Shown piece by piece: positions 1 to 11,963 of a stretch of DNA of 64,000 nt (the first letter of the stretch is position 1; every line of letters begins with the position of its first letter). The notes beneath the pieces are model-generated. The model saw only the letters and a list, made by a program, of their open reading frames with translations, did no database searches and was not told where the DNA came from. Source of the DNA: Pleurotus djamor (Eukaryota > Basidiomycota > Agaricomycetes > Agaricales > Pleurotaceae); contig JAPEVF010000163.1 of assembly GCA_029747585.1 (NCBI GenBank), positions 21,115 through 85,114 of the forward strand, in the 5' to 3' direction. A program made the position numbers and the translations under genes.

Positions 1-517
1 ACAATGACCTTCATCAATTATGATGTTTAGGATCTTCGAGGTGAATTTCGGTGTTTGCCATAGCTTTCGCAGCTCCCCGCATCCAATCATGAGCTCCGGG
101 CTGATGATCACCACTTCATAACGGCCATCCTCAATCTCCTTCGGAGTAAGTCAGTACCGTCCACCAACTATCCAGAGTTTTGTCACGTACCTTCCAGAGA
201 CTACTCGCCATGTTCTTTCCATTCACGGCGACTGCTCGGATCCCCGCTAAACCCAACTCCCTTGCATTCTGCTCACCCAGTACATTTAATGGTGTAATCA
301 CGAACGACATTCGCTGCAACCCATCTGCCTTGGCCATCAATAGTGGGATCCAGAAGGAAAGTGTCTTCCCTGCGCCAGTGGGTGCACACGCGATAACGTC
401 ATTCTTCTCATAGAGAGCGAGCGCAACTTGTATCTGGAAGTAGCAGGCTCGTTTTGCGAACCTGGCATGCACGAGTTCGCGTATACGCAACGCGTTCCAT
501 GCATTTTCCGAGGTCAT
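1..517 (-). CDS. RecQ-like DEAD/DEAH helicase, 5' part (runs off the left edge)
   Basis: The N-terminal part of a superfamily 2 ATP-dependent DNA helicase of the RecQ type. The start is ATG at 517-515. Exon 1 (517-191, 109 codons) carries a Q-motif-like stretch and the Walker A loop APTGAGKT, about residues 45-52. A 52-base intron (190-139, GTACGT...AG) leads in phase 0 to exon 2, which encodes SPELM and then the Walker B box DEGHC just before the window edge. DEGHC is the RecQ form of the DEAD box. The rest of the helicase core lies outside the window. RecQ-like genes of this kind are often multicopy in Agaricomycetes (family knowledge), so a mobile-element or paralogue origin is possible. 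No break is visible in the part seen. Confidence 0.8.
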
Positions 518-1319
518 GGGGGTGTTCCGCAATAGGCAAATGGCTTGATAATAAAAATGATGTGTTATACAAATTTGGATATAGAATAAATAATTTAAAA
601 TCAATATTGGACCACAGCGTGACATTCACTTTGGCGTATGGGAAATTTTTCGGGGGTGTCGGGCGACAACTTTTGCCAGCCTCGCTATCGCGAACTCGTC
701 CCAAGTTGACATTGTCCTTGTTTGTTCAGGCGCCTTGGCGTCTATCAACTTAGGGGCGACGTCACGCGATACGCTGAGGCTGGTTCTAGGAGCCTGAACT
801 CAGACAAGTTTATTTATTTGTTATTTTCAATTACTTATCTATGCCACATTTTTTTCCATGCCTTCATTCCTCTTGTGTATTTATTATACAGGGCTGGATA
901 CCTGTACTCGTATCATAGGTGCTTATACAATGTATATATATGAACAATATGTGGATAGATATGATTACATCCAAATTCCATTATTCCAAGTATCCCGCTG
1001 CTCGACCAAGTAGGAACGTGGGAATCATATACGTAATCAAGGTCGCTGATCCGTCCTCATCGTCTCGCTCAGCGTTGCAACTCAGTTCCTCGTCCTTCAC
1101 GACCATTTTAGCCGGCTGAAGTGCTAGCTACGAACATGTCGGTTACTATCCTAGCTCGGCTGTGCTCAGTGATGCTTAATTTAACAGTTATTGCTCAGTG
1201 AAACTTGATCACTTTGCATATCCTACGAACCGACACCCCAACTTTCTTCGCGACGGTGAGCACTTGTATTATCCGTGTATGTAAGATGCTGACCGGTTTT
1301 TAGACCCTAGAGACGCTTC
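518..1319. other. Intergenic region between divergent helicase and Ubp2 genes
   Basis: About 800 bases between two divergent starts. The part near 540-600 is AT-rich, as is 800-960, which holds several TATA-like words. No conserved reading frame or RNA gene is visible. It presumably contains the promoters of both flanking genes. Confidence 0.5.
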
Positions 1320-4300
1320 ATGGATCAATCCATGAACAAAGACCAACCTGTTAGGCGACCTTTACCCGATGTCCCAGTGTCTGCCAACGCAGCACCTCAG
1401 AGGCCGAATACGCCAGTTCACGGCGCGTCGTCTACCCCAATTCCAGCCAATAGCTTCTATAGTGCAGCCTCTCAGCCGCCGCCTCTGCCATTGCGACCGA
1501 AGAAACCTGGGTCTGCCAATACGTCGGCCAACCTGACGGCATTGCAATCTGCGCCACCTTACACGAGTTATCACAATGATATCGCTCTAAATGGATTTCG
1601 GGAACCCGAGCTGGTGACTGACGACGATAAAATGCCCGAGCTACTCCCCATGCAGGCGATGAACGAATGGGAAACGTCGACTCAGTGGGACTGGAATGAT
1701 CCTAATCGTGGCTGGTCCGGGACTGGTGACTGGGCGACGGACGACAATGCAGGATACCGATCGTCCTCTGTGTATACGAAGCCAGTGGCTATTGATGGAT
1801 GGGACGCGGAGGAGGAACGTCTTTGGTGGGATCCTGCAGTCAGGGATCAACATCGTCGACCTGGTCCTGGCATACTACCACCGTTATTAGCCGAGAAAAT
1901 GCATAACCCAGATCACACTTTGTACTCTGTGAGTGTCAAGCCGCCGGACTATAAACCTATCGAGACGCCTGCGACGCAAGTTAAAGCTGACGGTCACGTT
2001 GAAACATCCACACCCTCGTCATCACCCCCTNCCCGTTCATCGCTCATCTTCTACGGCTCCCTCTCCCCCACAACCCACAGAGGACGATGTACGCACTTCG
2101 GTGCCACATCCTAACGCTTATTATTGCCCGAAGGATAACGGATGGGTGATACTACAATGGAAATCGTCTGCGGTCCTTCCCCCTCTTGCGTCTTCCTTTT
2201 CCTGGCCTCATCCTCTCCCTGATCAAGACAGACGTAAAGCAACTGTGTCTTGTCTTCGAGAGCAAGATGGGGGAAACTCAAACAAAACCCATCATTTTCA
2301 TCACTATCCGCGAGCGATTGACTCATTGAAACTCACCCCTCCATTCCGTCACACTCCCTGGCAGGTTGAAGAAAGCATCAAGCAAAAGCGACGCGCCGCT
2401 TCCATTCCTGGCGACATAGACATGAACTCTGTCAACGAATCGGCCGCAGAGGAGTTACCTCCCAATTCGGAGGAAGAAGGGGAACTACTGGATCTGTACA
2501 TGTGCTGTCAATGTTCCCTCTACTGCGTTTCATCCGGCGTCATACCAGGCGTCATACCGCGGAAGTATTTCGAAGAGTTCATTAAAGAAAAGAAGGCTTC
2601 TCCGCCTCCTGGAAAGAGCCCCGAAATATCCATCGGCAACGCGCTAGACACGATCATCATGTAAGTTCTTGATCTGTACGTCACGTATACTAGCTCACCG
2701 CCCCCTCCAGGGTTATCGAAAATCGCCTTTGGAAGGGCGAGAATCGCATGCTACGAGTTACACGCCCTGGATTTACCACCAAACTAGGCTGGAGCGCGGT
2801 CACGTATGATAACCCCATACCCCCTCCATGACTCCATCTGATCAACCGTTTTCAGAAAGAAGGTTTTTGCTACTCTTGGGTTCATTGATGAACTACTTCC
2901 TGGAGAAGATTCGGAGCCTGCTCTCAGACCACCCGCGACAGACGTCGTGTCACCGCAAGGCAGGGAAAATCGAGCCAAGCTACTCCGAGCGTGGGTCGAA
3001 CTTAGCGCATGGGTTGCAATATTTAGACGAATAAATGGTTCGTCCTCGTTCCATCTTTGAACGCCTCCCCAACCTAATGACGGCTCAGCCCCGGCACTCA
3101 AGGATCACCGTTGCTTTGCCTTATCGGTCACGGTCGATAGTGCGAGAGAGATGTATCAGACGGCGATTGGCGCCCATCCTGATCAAAGTAAGCCATTAAA
3201 CATCACGACGTTCTAGAACTAACATCGTACCCTCAGTAACGCGGGGAAATATGCCTGATACACTTCAACCTATCATGCAATCCTTGCCTTGGGATGTTTT
3301 GGGCATGACAATGACGTCGTACTCTCCAGGTATGTACCCATCAAGCACTTGACCTATTCATTGTGCTAAGCGTATGTTCAGAGTTATTAATGTTCGCGTA
3401 TTTCGCGCAGTGTCGATGCGATCCCAGCGGTACTGTTACGAGCTTTTCGCAGCTCGCCAAAATCGCCACAATCATGGAGGAGAACCACCTTTGCCCGCCT
3501 GAACTACAAGACCTGTTTATGAATGAGCGTTCTCAGCGTCAGCGATTCACAGAGTCCGATGTCTTGGAGGCAGCTGGTGCTCTTGGATTTGGATCCGATG
3601 GCCCGTTGAAAGTGGACTTCGACAACGATATTCCGTCAGAGTTCATCGAGAACGCTTGGAAAGATTGTATACAACGCTCGTGGATCGATCCTAGGGGTAG
3701 CCAAGTGCAGACGGAGGCAACGGAGGCGCTCAGAATATTGGCGGAAGCCAGAGGAGATCAACAACTACATCGACTTTGGGAGGATAAGAAGGATAGGCTG
3801 ATGGATCCGGCTAAAGCCTACAGTACAATCGAGGTACCCAACGATGTCGAAGACGCAATGTTGATAACTATCTTTGGGATACGGGTACGTTTTCCTCTGA
3901 CTATCTCGCGTCCGCGCTTTACCAAGTTCACTCAGATTGACGAACAACCTTCCCAAGCGGAGAAAATGCGCGAGGCATTGACTGTCATTGCAGAAATACG
4001 AGGGAGTGAACGTTTGCGACGCTATCTCGAGACTGGAACTGACCGTAAGCAGTGGCTTGTCCCACCTGCTACGAACCCATGATTAACCTTTGTTGCAGCG
4101 GGAGAAATCGTGGCCCCTACACGTCCCGACATTCCTAGGGGTTTGAATCAACTGGGAAATACTTGTTATTTGAATTCATTGCTACAAGTACGCCACTCAT
4201 GTCCCCTTCCTGCATCGCAACCGCTCACCTTAGTGTTTCAGTATTTCTACACTATTAGAGATCTTCGAGATACTGTCATCCAAATGGGTCAATTATACTC

Positions 4301-6229
4301 GAAGACTCTAGAGGAGGACAAACTGACCGACGATGATCTCAAGCAACATCGCGTTGGTGGTCGGCTTGTGACTCGCCGTGAAGTTTTCCGCTCCAAGAAA
4401 TGTTGGTTCGATGGTTGTTTTACGCAAATCAAATTTACTGATTCACAATCCCTCCCAGTTATAAAGCAACTTGCAGACCTGTTTGTCGACATGGAGTGCA
4501 GCGAGACCCCTTCCGTTACACCTACCATTGAACTGGCTAAACTTGCTCTGGTCACTTCGCGTGACGAGGAAGAAGACGAGGCTGATAAAGGAGGTACGGA
4601 GTCCTCAAACGACACAGACGCGACTTTGGTTGAAGATGGACCTTCTCGTTTCATGTCAGAGCCGCCGCCGCGATCGCCATCGCCGTCTCCGTCTTCCATA
4701 CTGGGGAAGCGCACACGGGGAAGCAACACGGCCATGGATGTCGATAGCCCCTCATCATCCTCTACCTCACCGATCGATGCTGATAAAGAGAGTTTCGTCA
4801 CTCCGCCTTCACGACGTTCGTCGTCTATCGCTGGCGAAGCTTCGGGTTCCTCTGCAAGATCTCCTGTGGATAGGGATGGGGATGTTATGATGGCAGGCCC
4901 ACCAACTACCTCCGCACTGGCTAACAAGAAATCCGAACCCACTTCAGACTCTACCATGATGTTTGGTAAGCGTTCTAGCACTCTCCTCAGGCTCGTTTTG
5001 TTCACACATGACTAGGAAAACAGCACGACGTCGCTGAGTGCATGGATAACTGTATATTCCAGATCGAGACGGCGCTGCTTAAATTTGGCGCTTTGAGTGG
5101 CCCCCAGGAAGAGAAGACGAGTATCGTCAAGCGGTAAGTTCCGCGTTTGCAAGCCGTTTGATCGCGGGCTGAGGTCCTGAACAGTCTCTTTTATGGCAAG
5201 ATGCGCCAGCGTGTTTCCGTTGCGGCTGATGCGCCATCAACAATACATGAAAAGGAGGATCTTTTCTCACATCTTCCTGTCAACGTTGTACACGATGGTG
5301 TCGATATATACGACGGCCTAAGTGGCTACTTTGACGACAGCGTCGAGTTTGAAGGAAAGAAGGCCCGCATGGAAGTCTCTCTCGTTGAGCTACCGCCACT
5401 CTTGCAAATCCAGCTGCAGGTATGCCTCGAGAGGATTACAATGCGACATAGTTCTGACCTGCAACTAGCGAGTTCAATTCAATCGAGAGACCCTCCAACC
5501 TTATAAATCCCAGGCCTATGTGAAGTTCGGCGAGACTATCTACATGGACCGCTTCCTAGAAAGCGCCAACCCACAGAAGAAGTCGCGCTCAAAGCAAATA
5601 CAGGGTGAGCTCAACGCATCCAGGGAACGTATCCGAAGTTTGCTATATGAGAATGTTTGTGAATTACCCTTTGTCTACTGATAATTATCTGATCGATCCC
5701 CCAGAATGGATTGTGCTCTAGCTCTATCGAGAAAACGTCAACGTTCTTATCCGACCTCCAAGCTTCAGGAATACCAGGGATTGATGACGAACTTCTACAA
5801 GATTTGCGCGACGAACCTGCCATTGTCAATGCAGAGGTAGATGCACTTCGGTCTCGATCGGACATCTTGAAAGACCAACTCGAAGACATATGGCGTGATG
5901 ATACCCAAGTGGCATATGAATTAACATCCGTTTTCATCCATCGCGGGTCTTCACCATCCTGGGGTCATTATTTCTTCTACTCTCGGCACCTTCCTGATCA
6001 ACCCGATTGCTGGTTCAAATACAACGATTCAGATGTCACCGAAGTCTCAAAGGACGAGGTCCTGGCAGATACGACCGGCTCAACAGCCAATCCCTACCTG
6101 GTACGCTCTTCCCTTTCCCTCCACACTGCTGCTCATTTCAGTATTCCTTAGCTTGTATTTGCCCGGAAAGGCTCCGAGGTTGTCCACACCGTGAAACGTT
6201 CGTTTAAACTGAACGAGGATATCTCATGA
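1320..6229 (+). CDS. UBP2: Ubiquitin carboxyl-terminal hydrolase, Ubp2 type
   Basis: A deubiquitinating cysteine protease (USP/UCH family). Yeast Ubp2 edits K63-linked chains and counteracts Rsp5. The start is ATG 1320; a second in-frame ATG lies at 1332. A Pro-rich, probably disordered N-terminus leads to the Ubp2-family segment YYCPKDNGWVILQW near 2120-2165. The catalytic Cys box GLNQLGNTCYLNSLLQ lies at 4141-4188, the QHDV-type box near 5020, and the His box WGHYFFY near 5960. The C-terminus is YLLVFARKG...; stop at 6227-6229. At least nine short introns are needed. One is well fixed at 4402-4458: it is phase 1 and restores RSKKF before QLADLF. The single N at 2031 adds one base: the frame is right before it and right again after skipping it, so the break there is probably an assembly error. 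A Ser/Pro-rich insert sits between the Cys and His boxes (about 4570-4960). Confidence 0.88.
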
Positions 6230-6441
6230 TGTAGCTATGCCAGTTTAGTCTGCTGCTATTTATCCCTCAAGTCATATTGTTTTGAATATCGCATGGATCA
6301 TGTTTTTTCTCGCTCCGCATCTTTTCTTCCATAGCCGGGTATTCACACCCACATCTAAACTTGGCTCTATTTTCCCTTCACCATGCACATTACTCTTTGG
6401 ACAGCATCCCCTCCATCACTTTGCACTCTGTTCCAGTCACC

Positions 6442-7831
6442 ATGTTGGTTCCTTCTAGTGTAGACGCAATCGCAATCGCAAAGGTCTGTGGAGGTGCCCC
6501 TGATCCTCCTCGTCCAGCTCAAGCGTGCCCCTTGTAGACAGGGGGAGTCGAGGTCATAGAGAAGAGGCGACTTCCATTGGTCACCGATCCTGGACATATC
6601 ATCGTCAAGGTACTCCTCTATACATACATATGAGACGTACTTACGACCTCCCTCCAGGTTCAAGTAAGCTAGACTTCCCTCCTGCTGTCCTCAACTTTGA
6701 GAAGTGACTCGAGCTAGTACTGCGGTGTCAATTTCATAGATACCTACCATCGGCGAGTGTGTTCTCAACGTTTCGAAGCACTCATGTGACCCGACATATA
6801 GGCAAGGCACATTTCCTCTCAAGGGATTCCCTGCCGTCCTAGGGAAAGAAGCAGGGGGAACAATCATCCGGCTGCCGACAGAGGAACAAGTCCTCAACAG
6901 TCCCGAATACAGAGAACGCAGTTATCTTGTTGGAAACACCGTCGCCGTCGTATGTATTTTGTGGTCTAGTCAGCCTGTCAATCACACATCACGTTTATAG
7001 GATGTCCTGCCCGCCGGAGCATTTGCTACATACATATCCGTGCCGTGGAAGAATGTCTACCCGCTCCCTTTGTCTGTATCACCGTTCACTGCCGCAGCTA
7101 CTCTTGTCCAGGGAATAACAGCCGTCACGTTCTTTGAGGAAGCATACCGTGTCAAACGTGGAGATATCATTCTTATTCACACCGTCGCGGGTGGGCTGGG
7201 CCTTCTTTTCACTCAACTTGCGAAAAGTCGAGGCGCAATCGTGATCGGGACCACCTCTACTTCCGAAAAAGCGAACTTGGCAAGATCTTACGGAGCTGAT
7301 CACGTCTTGCTTTATCCTGTCGACGACGTAGTCAAGAAGGTGCTGGAGATCACTAATGGCGATGGCGTCCACGCCATATTTGACGGTGTGGGCAAAGATA
7401 CGTGAGTGTGTTCCCAGTTCTGGCTTTATCATCCTCCTGAGTGGCCCCCTCTCAGATTTGAGAATAATTTCAAGATGGTCAAACGCAAAGGGACAATCGT
7501 GGTGGTCGGCAACGCATCTGGCACGGTTCCTCCATTCCCGATCCTCAAACTTGTCGAGAAGAATGTAACAATACTGAGACCAACGTACGTCAATACACCG
7601 TTTTGTTCAAGCTGGTGTTGGCTTAGAATGGGTCACAGGATGAACAATTATCTCGTCACGCCCTCGGAAATCCTTCACTATGGGAACATGCTCTTTTCTT
7701 TGGTTGCTGAAGGTGCTCTCAAGGTAAATGTCACGAAAGAGTATCCCTTCACCGCGGAGGGTGTCCAGCAAGCTCAACAAGACCTCACGGGTGGAAAAAC
7801 TGTTGGGAAGTTAATCATCAAAGTTGATTAA
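6442..7831 (+). CDS. ZTA1: NAD(P)H:quinone oxidoreductase, zeta-crystallin type
   Basis: A zinc-free medium-chain dehydrogenase/reductase like yeast Zta1, which reduces quinones with NADPH in the cytosol. The start ATG 6442 gives MLVPSSVDAIAIAK; an intron then leads to TGGVEVIEKRRLP. Family landmarks follow in order: YCGVNFIDTYHR, GFPAVLGKEAGG, LVQGITA, and the Rossmann motif HTVAGGLGLLFTQLAK (about 7180-7225). The NADPH-side segment GTTSTSEKANLARSYGAD and the C-terminal GGKTVGKLIIKVD come next, with stop TAA at 7829-7831. There are about six short introns. No catalytic Zn cysteines are seen, as expected for the quinone reductase branch. It follows the Ubp2 gene by about 210 bases on the same strand. 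The enzyme class is firm; the orthologue name is by family resemblance. Confidence 0.88.
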
Positions 7832-7945
7832 GGTGTAAGGGCATAATCTACCAGTAGGAGACGACGTGAGCATGCTCGAAGAAATATATCAATGACGACG
7901 TTGCGCTAGTGTGCAATGGGTGACCGAGAACGGTTTACCTTTGGC

Positions 7946-8205
7946 CATAACCTCCAGGTCAGAGCCTAAGCGTGGGTGATCGAGACGAAGCACGAGCGTA
8001 GCGTAAGTTGACAAAGCTTTTTTCGCTGGTAGCGTTCCCAACGAAATGTGGAAGACTGGATCACCATAGGCGGCAGGACCGCTTTCAAGTTCCAAGTCAC
8101 TAGGAACGAGCTCAGCCCGGAACGTAGGCGTGGACGCCAGGTGGACCGTCCCGACGTGGCCGTATGCGATAGAAACTTGAGCTAGTGGCGAAAGACTGAT
8201 GCCTG
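7946..8205 (-). pseudogene. Possible coding fragment, weakly DUF3712-like
   Basis: On the minus strand a frame opens with ISLSPLAQVSIAYGHVGTV and runs on through HISLGTLPAKKALSTY to LEVMAKG, where a GTAAAC donor follows. The composition looks protein-like. The layout PS...ISLSPLAQV...VGT faintly recalls the DUF3712 domain of fungal membrane proteins. No start, no upstream partner exon and no complete gene could be built: an in-frame TGA lies immediately upstream. It may be a relic, an exon of an unrecognised gene, or chance. Confidence 0.25.
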
Positions 8206-8872
8206 AGAGTCAAGGGCTTGGATCAAAGGAGGAGTTGACTAGCATGAGCCGACGAGGTTACTGAGCCCCGCGCTGATGGACTAGGAATAAGCAGAAAGTT
8301 TAACGTGCTTTGGTCGACTCCAAGAGGAGTCTTAAGCCCAGGGCCCACGGCAAGGGAGCACGAGGACATAAAGAATGCCCTTCCCCAGGAAAACTACGTA
8401 CTAACTCTACCGAGAACACCGAGAGAGGAAAATGGGTGTGCCACAAGGTTCAGACAGGCTGTGAGAATGAATTTCCAGTGTTGGGACGGCTGGGCGCGAA
8501 GGTGGACTTCTCAAATATGGGACCTGGGTGTTTGAAATCACGGCGGAGGGATCGTCACACGAAAGAGAAGAGACAAAAAGGTGGAAAACCGAAAAAAGAT
8601 GGGTGTCGTCGGACGGCCTCAACTCTCAAGCGCTAGGGCTGGCATGGGAATGGAAAGTCTGTTGGTGTCAACGCGCACCAAGGGCAGCGGGGATCTCAAA
8701 TGGGGCTCAGAGCAACCGGGAGATGGACGTTCGGACACTCATTGCGGTCTCAACAAGGTGACCACGGGTCCGGAGTGCGGGTCTTCTTCACGCCATGTAC
8801 CACGACACGATGAACCTTGAGTTTGAGCGCTCGGGTGCTCAGATCGAACTGTAGAGACTTCGCCGAGCGAGT

Positions 8873-8949
8873 GCGAGAGAGGAAGAGAGGAGAGGAGAGG
8901 AAGAGAGGTGGAGGGGGGAGGTGGGGACGAGGGAGGGGAGAGAGGAAAG
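8873..8949 (+). repeat. Polypurine (GA/GGA-rich) tract
   Basis: About 77 bases almost wholly A and G on the plus strand, with only three or four pyrimidines, built of GAGAGG/GGAGG words. It is low-complexity DNA and is not translated in any supported gene. Confidence 0.85.
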
Positions 8950-9685
8950 TGTGCAATCCTTCGAGCCTTTCAAGACGCCCATTTATACCTCTGCTCGCCA
9001 CTCGAGGTGACTCACTCAAAGCCACTCCAGATCAAAGGAAGCCACACACCTGGGCAACTGCGCGTTGCCTCCTGTGATGGAGTTTTCCTGAAAGGGAAAG
9101 TCTTGAGGCGTCTGAGTGTCATCGAACAATGGGGCAACGAGGCAAGATCGGGATTGATAAGGGCTACGTAGAGCAATGGGCGTTTGAGTAGCGAGTGAGT
9201 CGCCTGTACGACAGCCTGTGGAAGCGGATAGAGGAAGGGTTGAGTTTCAAGGCAATAGGAGGTCATAGGCGTACTGGTAACTGATCAGGGCATGGGGCAA
9301 ATGATAGGGTTGCGGTTGTATTCACCCACGGGAGCTTCATAGATGCAAGCGAATGGAAAACACCATACTACGGCTGCGCCATCGGCACACCGGGATTTCG
9401 AGTCCTCCTGTTTCCATTCTTCAGCATGGGACACGGAAAGTGGGGTTAGATGAGGTAAAAGGCGTACAGTCTCCGTGTCTGAGCCTCATGTTCGTTCATC
9501 TGGTAAGATAGTTGACAGACGACATCAGAAAATTGCCATATCCTCTTCCTTGTACCTGGGCTGAGTGCCTCGCACTCGTATATGTGATAAGAGAGCGTCA
9601 AAAGTCGAGGGCCACCGAGAGAATGGGGTGCGGAGAGTCGAAGAATGTTGCAGGGAAGAAATCCCCATTATGCGAGGATTAAACG

Positions 9686-9692
9686 TATAAAG
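9686..9692 (+). promoter_or_regulatory. TATA box of the small secreted protein gene
   Basis: TATAAAG lies 36 bases before the ATG at 9728. A short leader is typical of highly expressed fungal secreted-protein genes. The call rests on position and sequence only. Confidence 0.5.
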
Positions 9693-9727
9693 CGCCTCCT
9701 AGTGGAACGGCGAACAGCAACTCGAAG

Positions 9728-10154
9728 ATGCCCTCTCTCTCAGTCAAATTCGCCCTCTTATTCGCCCTGAGCCTCTTCGCCGCCGCCCGCGCTGACTGCG
9801 ACGACCCCGCAAGGCCAATCCAGAAATGCTGCATGAACGTTGCTCAATGGAGCACCAATAGCTATGTTTGGGGAACGATTTGCGGCTACACACCGGCAGA
9901 CGGCAGCGAATACATTGGAGGAAGGTGCATCACGATTACCTCTGGATCATGGTGAGTACAACGTGATTTTGGATGAGATTATTCAAGTCACCGACATGAC
10001 TTTTAGCCCAAGTGGAACGGTCGCAACCTGTTGTGGAGGAAGCTGGCCAGGTCCTTCGGGTCGTAAGATATTCCCTGTTCTCTATGGTGTATATGTGCTG
10101 ATGGCCATCGGTGACGTAGAATGTGCCCTCGGGACCAACTGTGAAGCACCTTAA
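9728..10154 (+). CDS. Small secreted cysteine-rich protein (hydrophobin-like spacing)
   Basis: Three exons (9728-9951, 10007-10062, 10120-10154) join in frame to a 104-residue protein. The N-terminus MPSLSVKFALLFALSLFAAARA is a clear signal peptide, cut before DCDD. The mature part of about 82 residues has ten cysteines in the order C, CC, C, C, C, CC, C, C. The exon 1/2 junction itself creates one of them (TG|C). The spacing recalls hydrophobins (C-CC-C-C-CC-C) but has two extra Cys and none of the long hydrophobic stretches of class I, so I do not call it a hydrophobin outright. It could be a surface-active or effector-like secreted protein. A TATAAAG box lies 36 bases upstream. It is convergent with the ING gene. 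Confidence 0.75.
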
Positions 10155-10400
10155 ACATGCTTCAATGCGACGAGTTGATGGCTATTCCGTTCGGGTAAGC
10201 ATCCTTGTTATACACGTAGATAGCGATAGCTTGTGACTGCGTCGATGCCGATTGATTTTCTCCATGGAACCAAGAAAATATATATGATGACGGTATGATA
10301 GATACAATGGGGAGTACAATACCTGATGAAAGAAAAAATAGCGAGCATTAAACTCGAAAAACGAAGACTTTGAGAACACCACCTTGATATAAAGGCCAAA

Positions 10401-11963
10401 CTATCTTCCGAGGTTATTCCTACGCTTCCCACCGCGGTTGACGCGTCTAGCTGACCGCTTGCTCTTACAGTCGTCGCAATGCCACGAGCCATCAGGTGCC
10501 TTGGACAAGCCAACACAGGCCAAATGGAACTGCGGGATTGAACAAGATGAGAAAGTGCGGAAAGGCAAATACAGAACCACATACCCATTGTTTATCACAA
10601 GATGTATCGTCGCATCCGATCATATCTCCATAGCTTACACCGTTGCATATGCAATATCTCTTGTCATCGGTCTCCCCGTCACCATCGCCGCCCTCAGCGT
10701 CTGCGCCATCGCCTTCTCCCGGGGAACCTTCGTACGCCACATTACGACGCGATGATGGTGGAGGCGTTTGTACGTGACCATTGAGACTTGCCGAGAGGTT
10801 CATACCAGCCACGGCGTTGATGTTAGGATGTGACATCACGGACTGACTCCGAGCAACGGGCATTCCGGGACCTTCTAACAGTGTTGCAGGAAGGTGGGCA
10901 GGCGACCAATCCTCCATCCGATGGCCATGACCAACAGAGCCCATCCTTCCAGCTCCGTAGTGGTCTGCGTCATTGGGGATATTGTTGTAGGGAAGTGGAA
11001 GAGAAGGATGGTTAGAAGACGACGGGGGAACGTTGTACTCCCGAGCTCTGGGTGGGTGTGAGCCAGACGTATGCTCGAGCTGAGGAGTGTCTTGGGGAGT
11101 CGAGTGGCGATTGTTGACATTCGTGTTTCGCGAACGTTTGTTGTTACTCTGTACACCATTAGTAGGGCGTGCCTGACCATTACTGGCGGCGCCCCTCGAT
11201 GGGCCTTGGTTCTGGGGGATCGGGGGAGGGACGTGGGAGGTGACCGAGAGAATTGACTCAGTCGGTGAAGCAGCTCGCTCCGGCCTAACATCGTATCCGC
11301 GTAAATAAAATGGTTTCATGGTATGAGTTCGAAAACGCACCTTCTGCGACCGTTGTTCCGAGGTCGAGCCACTGGGTCTACGACCTTTTCTTTCCTGGGA
11401 GTCCTCGAAGTGGGGTCAAGATCGTCGTCTCTAGCACCCGCGACTCGTCGACGCTTTGTAGGACTGTCATTAGGACCAGATAACAACGACCCAACGCCTC
11501 CACGTTTGCGCCGCCCATCGGTCATCGAAGCTGGCATATACGAACGAGTCGCAACATGGGGGTAAACCGTGCGTCGGTTCAACATCGTGGAGTTGAACCT
11601 GGGAACCAGCTCTGAGAGGGTTCGTAGGTGGACCGCATGAGACTTGAGGTTATCAGAGGCAATACAAGCCACTCGGATTTTGTCCTCCCCTCCCAACTTG
11701 AGTCTCGAGGCCTCTTCAGCGATCTGGGTAAGGAGGAAGAGCCTTTCCTCCTTGGATATCTTGTTTTCTTCGATGCGAGCGGTCAGGAGCTGCACATTGT
11801 GGGTTATCGAGGACATTGAGGACGAGAGGACCGCATCGAGCTCGCGTAGGTCAGCGAAATTGCGAGACAAGTCGGATGGTAAGGAATCAAGAGTATGGGT
11901 ATACTCTTGAAGGAGAGCGAGGGAGTAAGCAGTGTTAAGACTGGCAGGAGAGGTCCGAGGCAT
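10401..11963 (-). CDS. ING-family PHD-finger chromatin protein
   Basis: A 483-residue Inhibitor-of-Growth-type protein in three exons (11963-11341, 11284-10585, 10529-10401). Residues about 1-120 form the helical ING N-terminal domain: LLQEYTHTLDSLPSDL, then EENKISKEERLFLLTQIAEE. A long Ser/Pro/Asn-rich linker with basic KRRR stretches follows. The C-terminus is a PHD finger: YCICNGVSYGDMIGCD, then W|FHLACVGL, then WHCDDCKSKR. ING PHD fingers read H3K4me3 and act in NuA3/NuA4 acetyltransferase or Rpd3/Sin3 deacetylase complexes (yeast Yng1, Yng2, Pho23). Which paralogue this is cannot be settled by eye. The second intron splits the PHD finger. The protein ends in the basic tail KRRNNLGR. Confidence 0.9.

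Larger units (their letters stand above)
7832..9727. other. Gene-poor 1.9 kb stretch
   Basis: No intact gene can be supported here. It contains a possible minus-strand coding fragment (about 7946-8205), a polypurine run (8873-8949), and the promoter of the small secreted protein at its right end, with TATAAAG at 9686-9692. Open frames in 8300-9260 are GC-driven and show no recognisable protein. Confidence 0.5.

Noticed and set aside
9360..9425. GGGATTTCGAGTCCTCC, resembling a tRNA B box
   Set aside because: No A box at the right distance and no acceptor-stem pairing on either strand.
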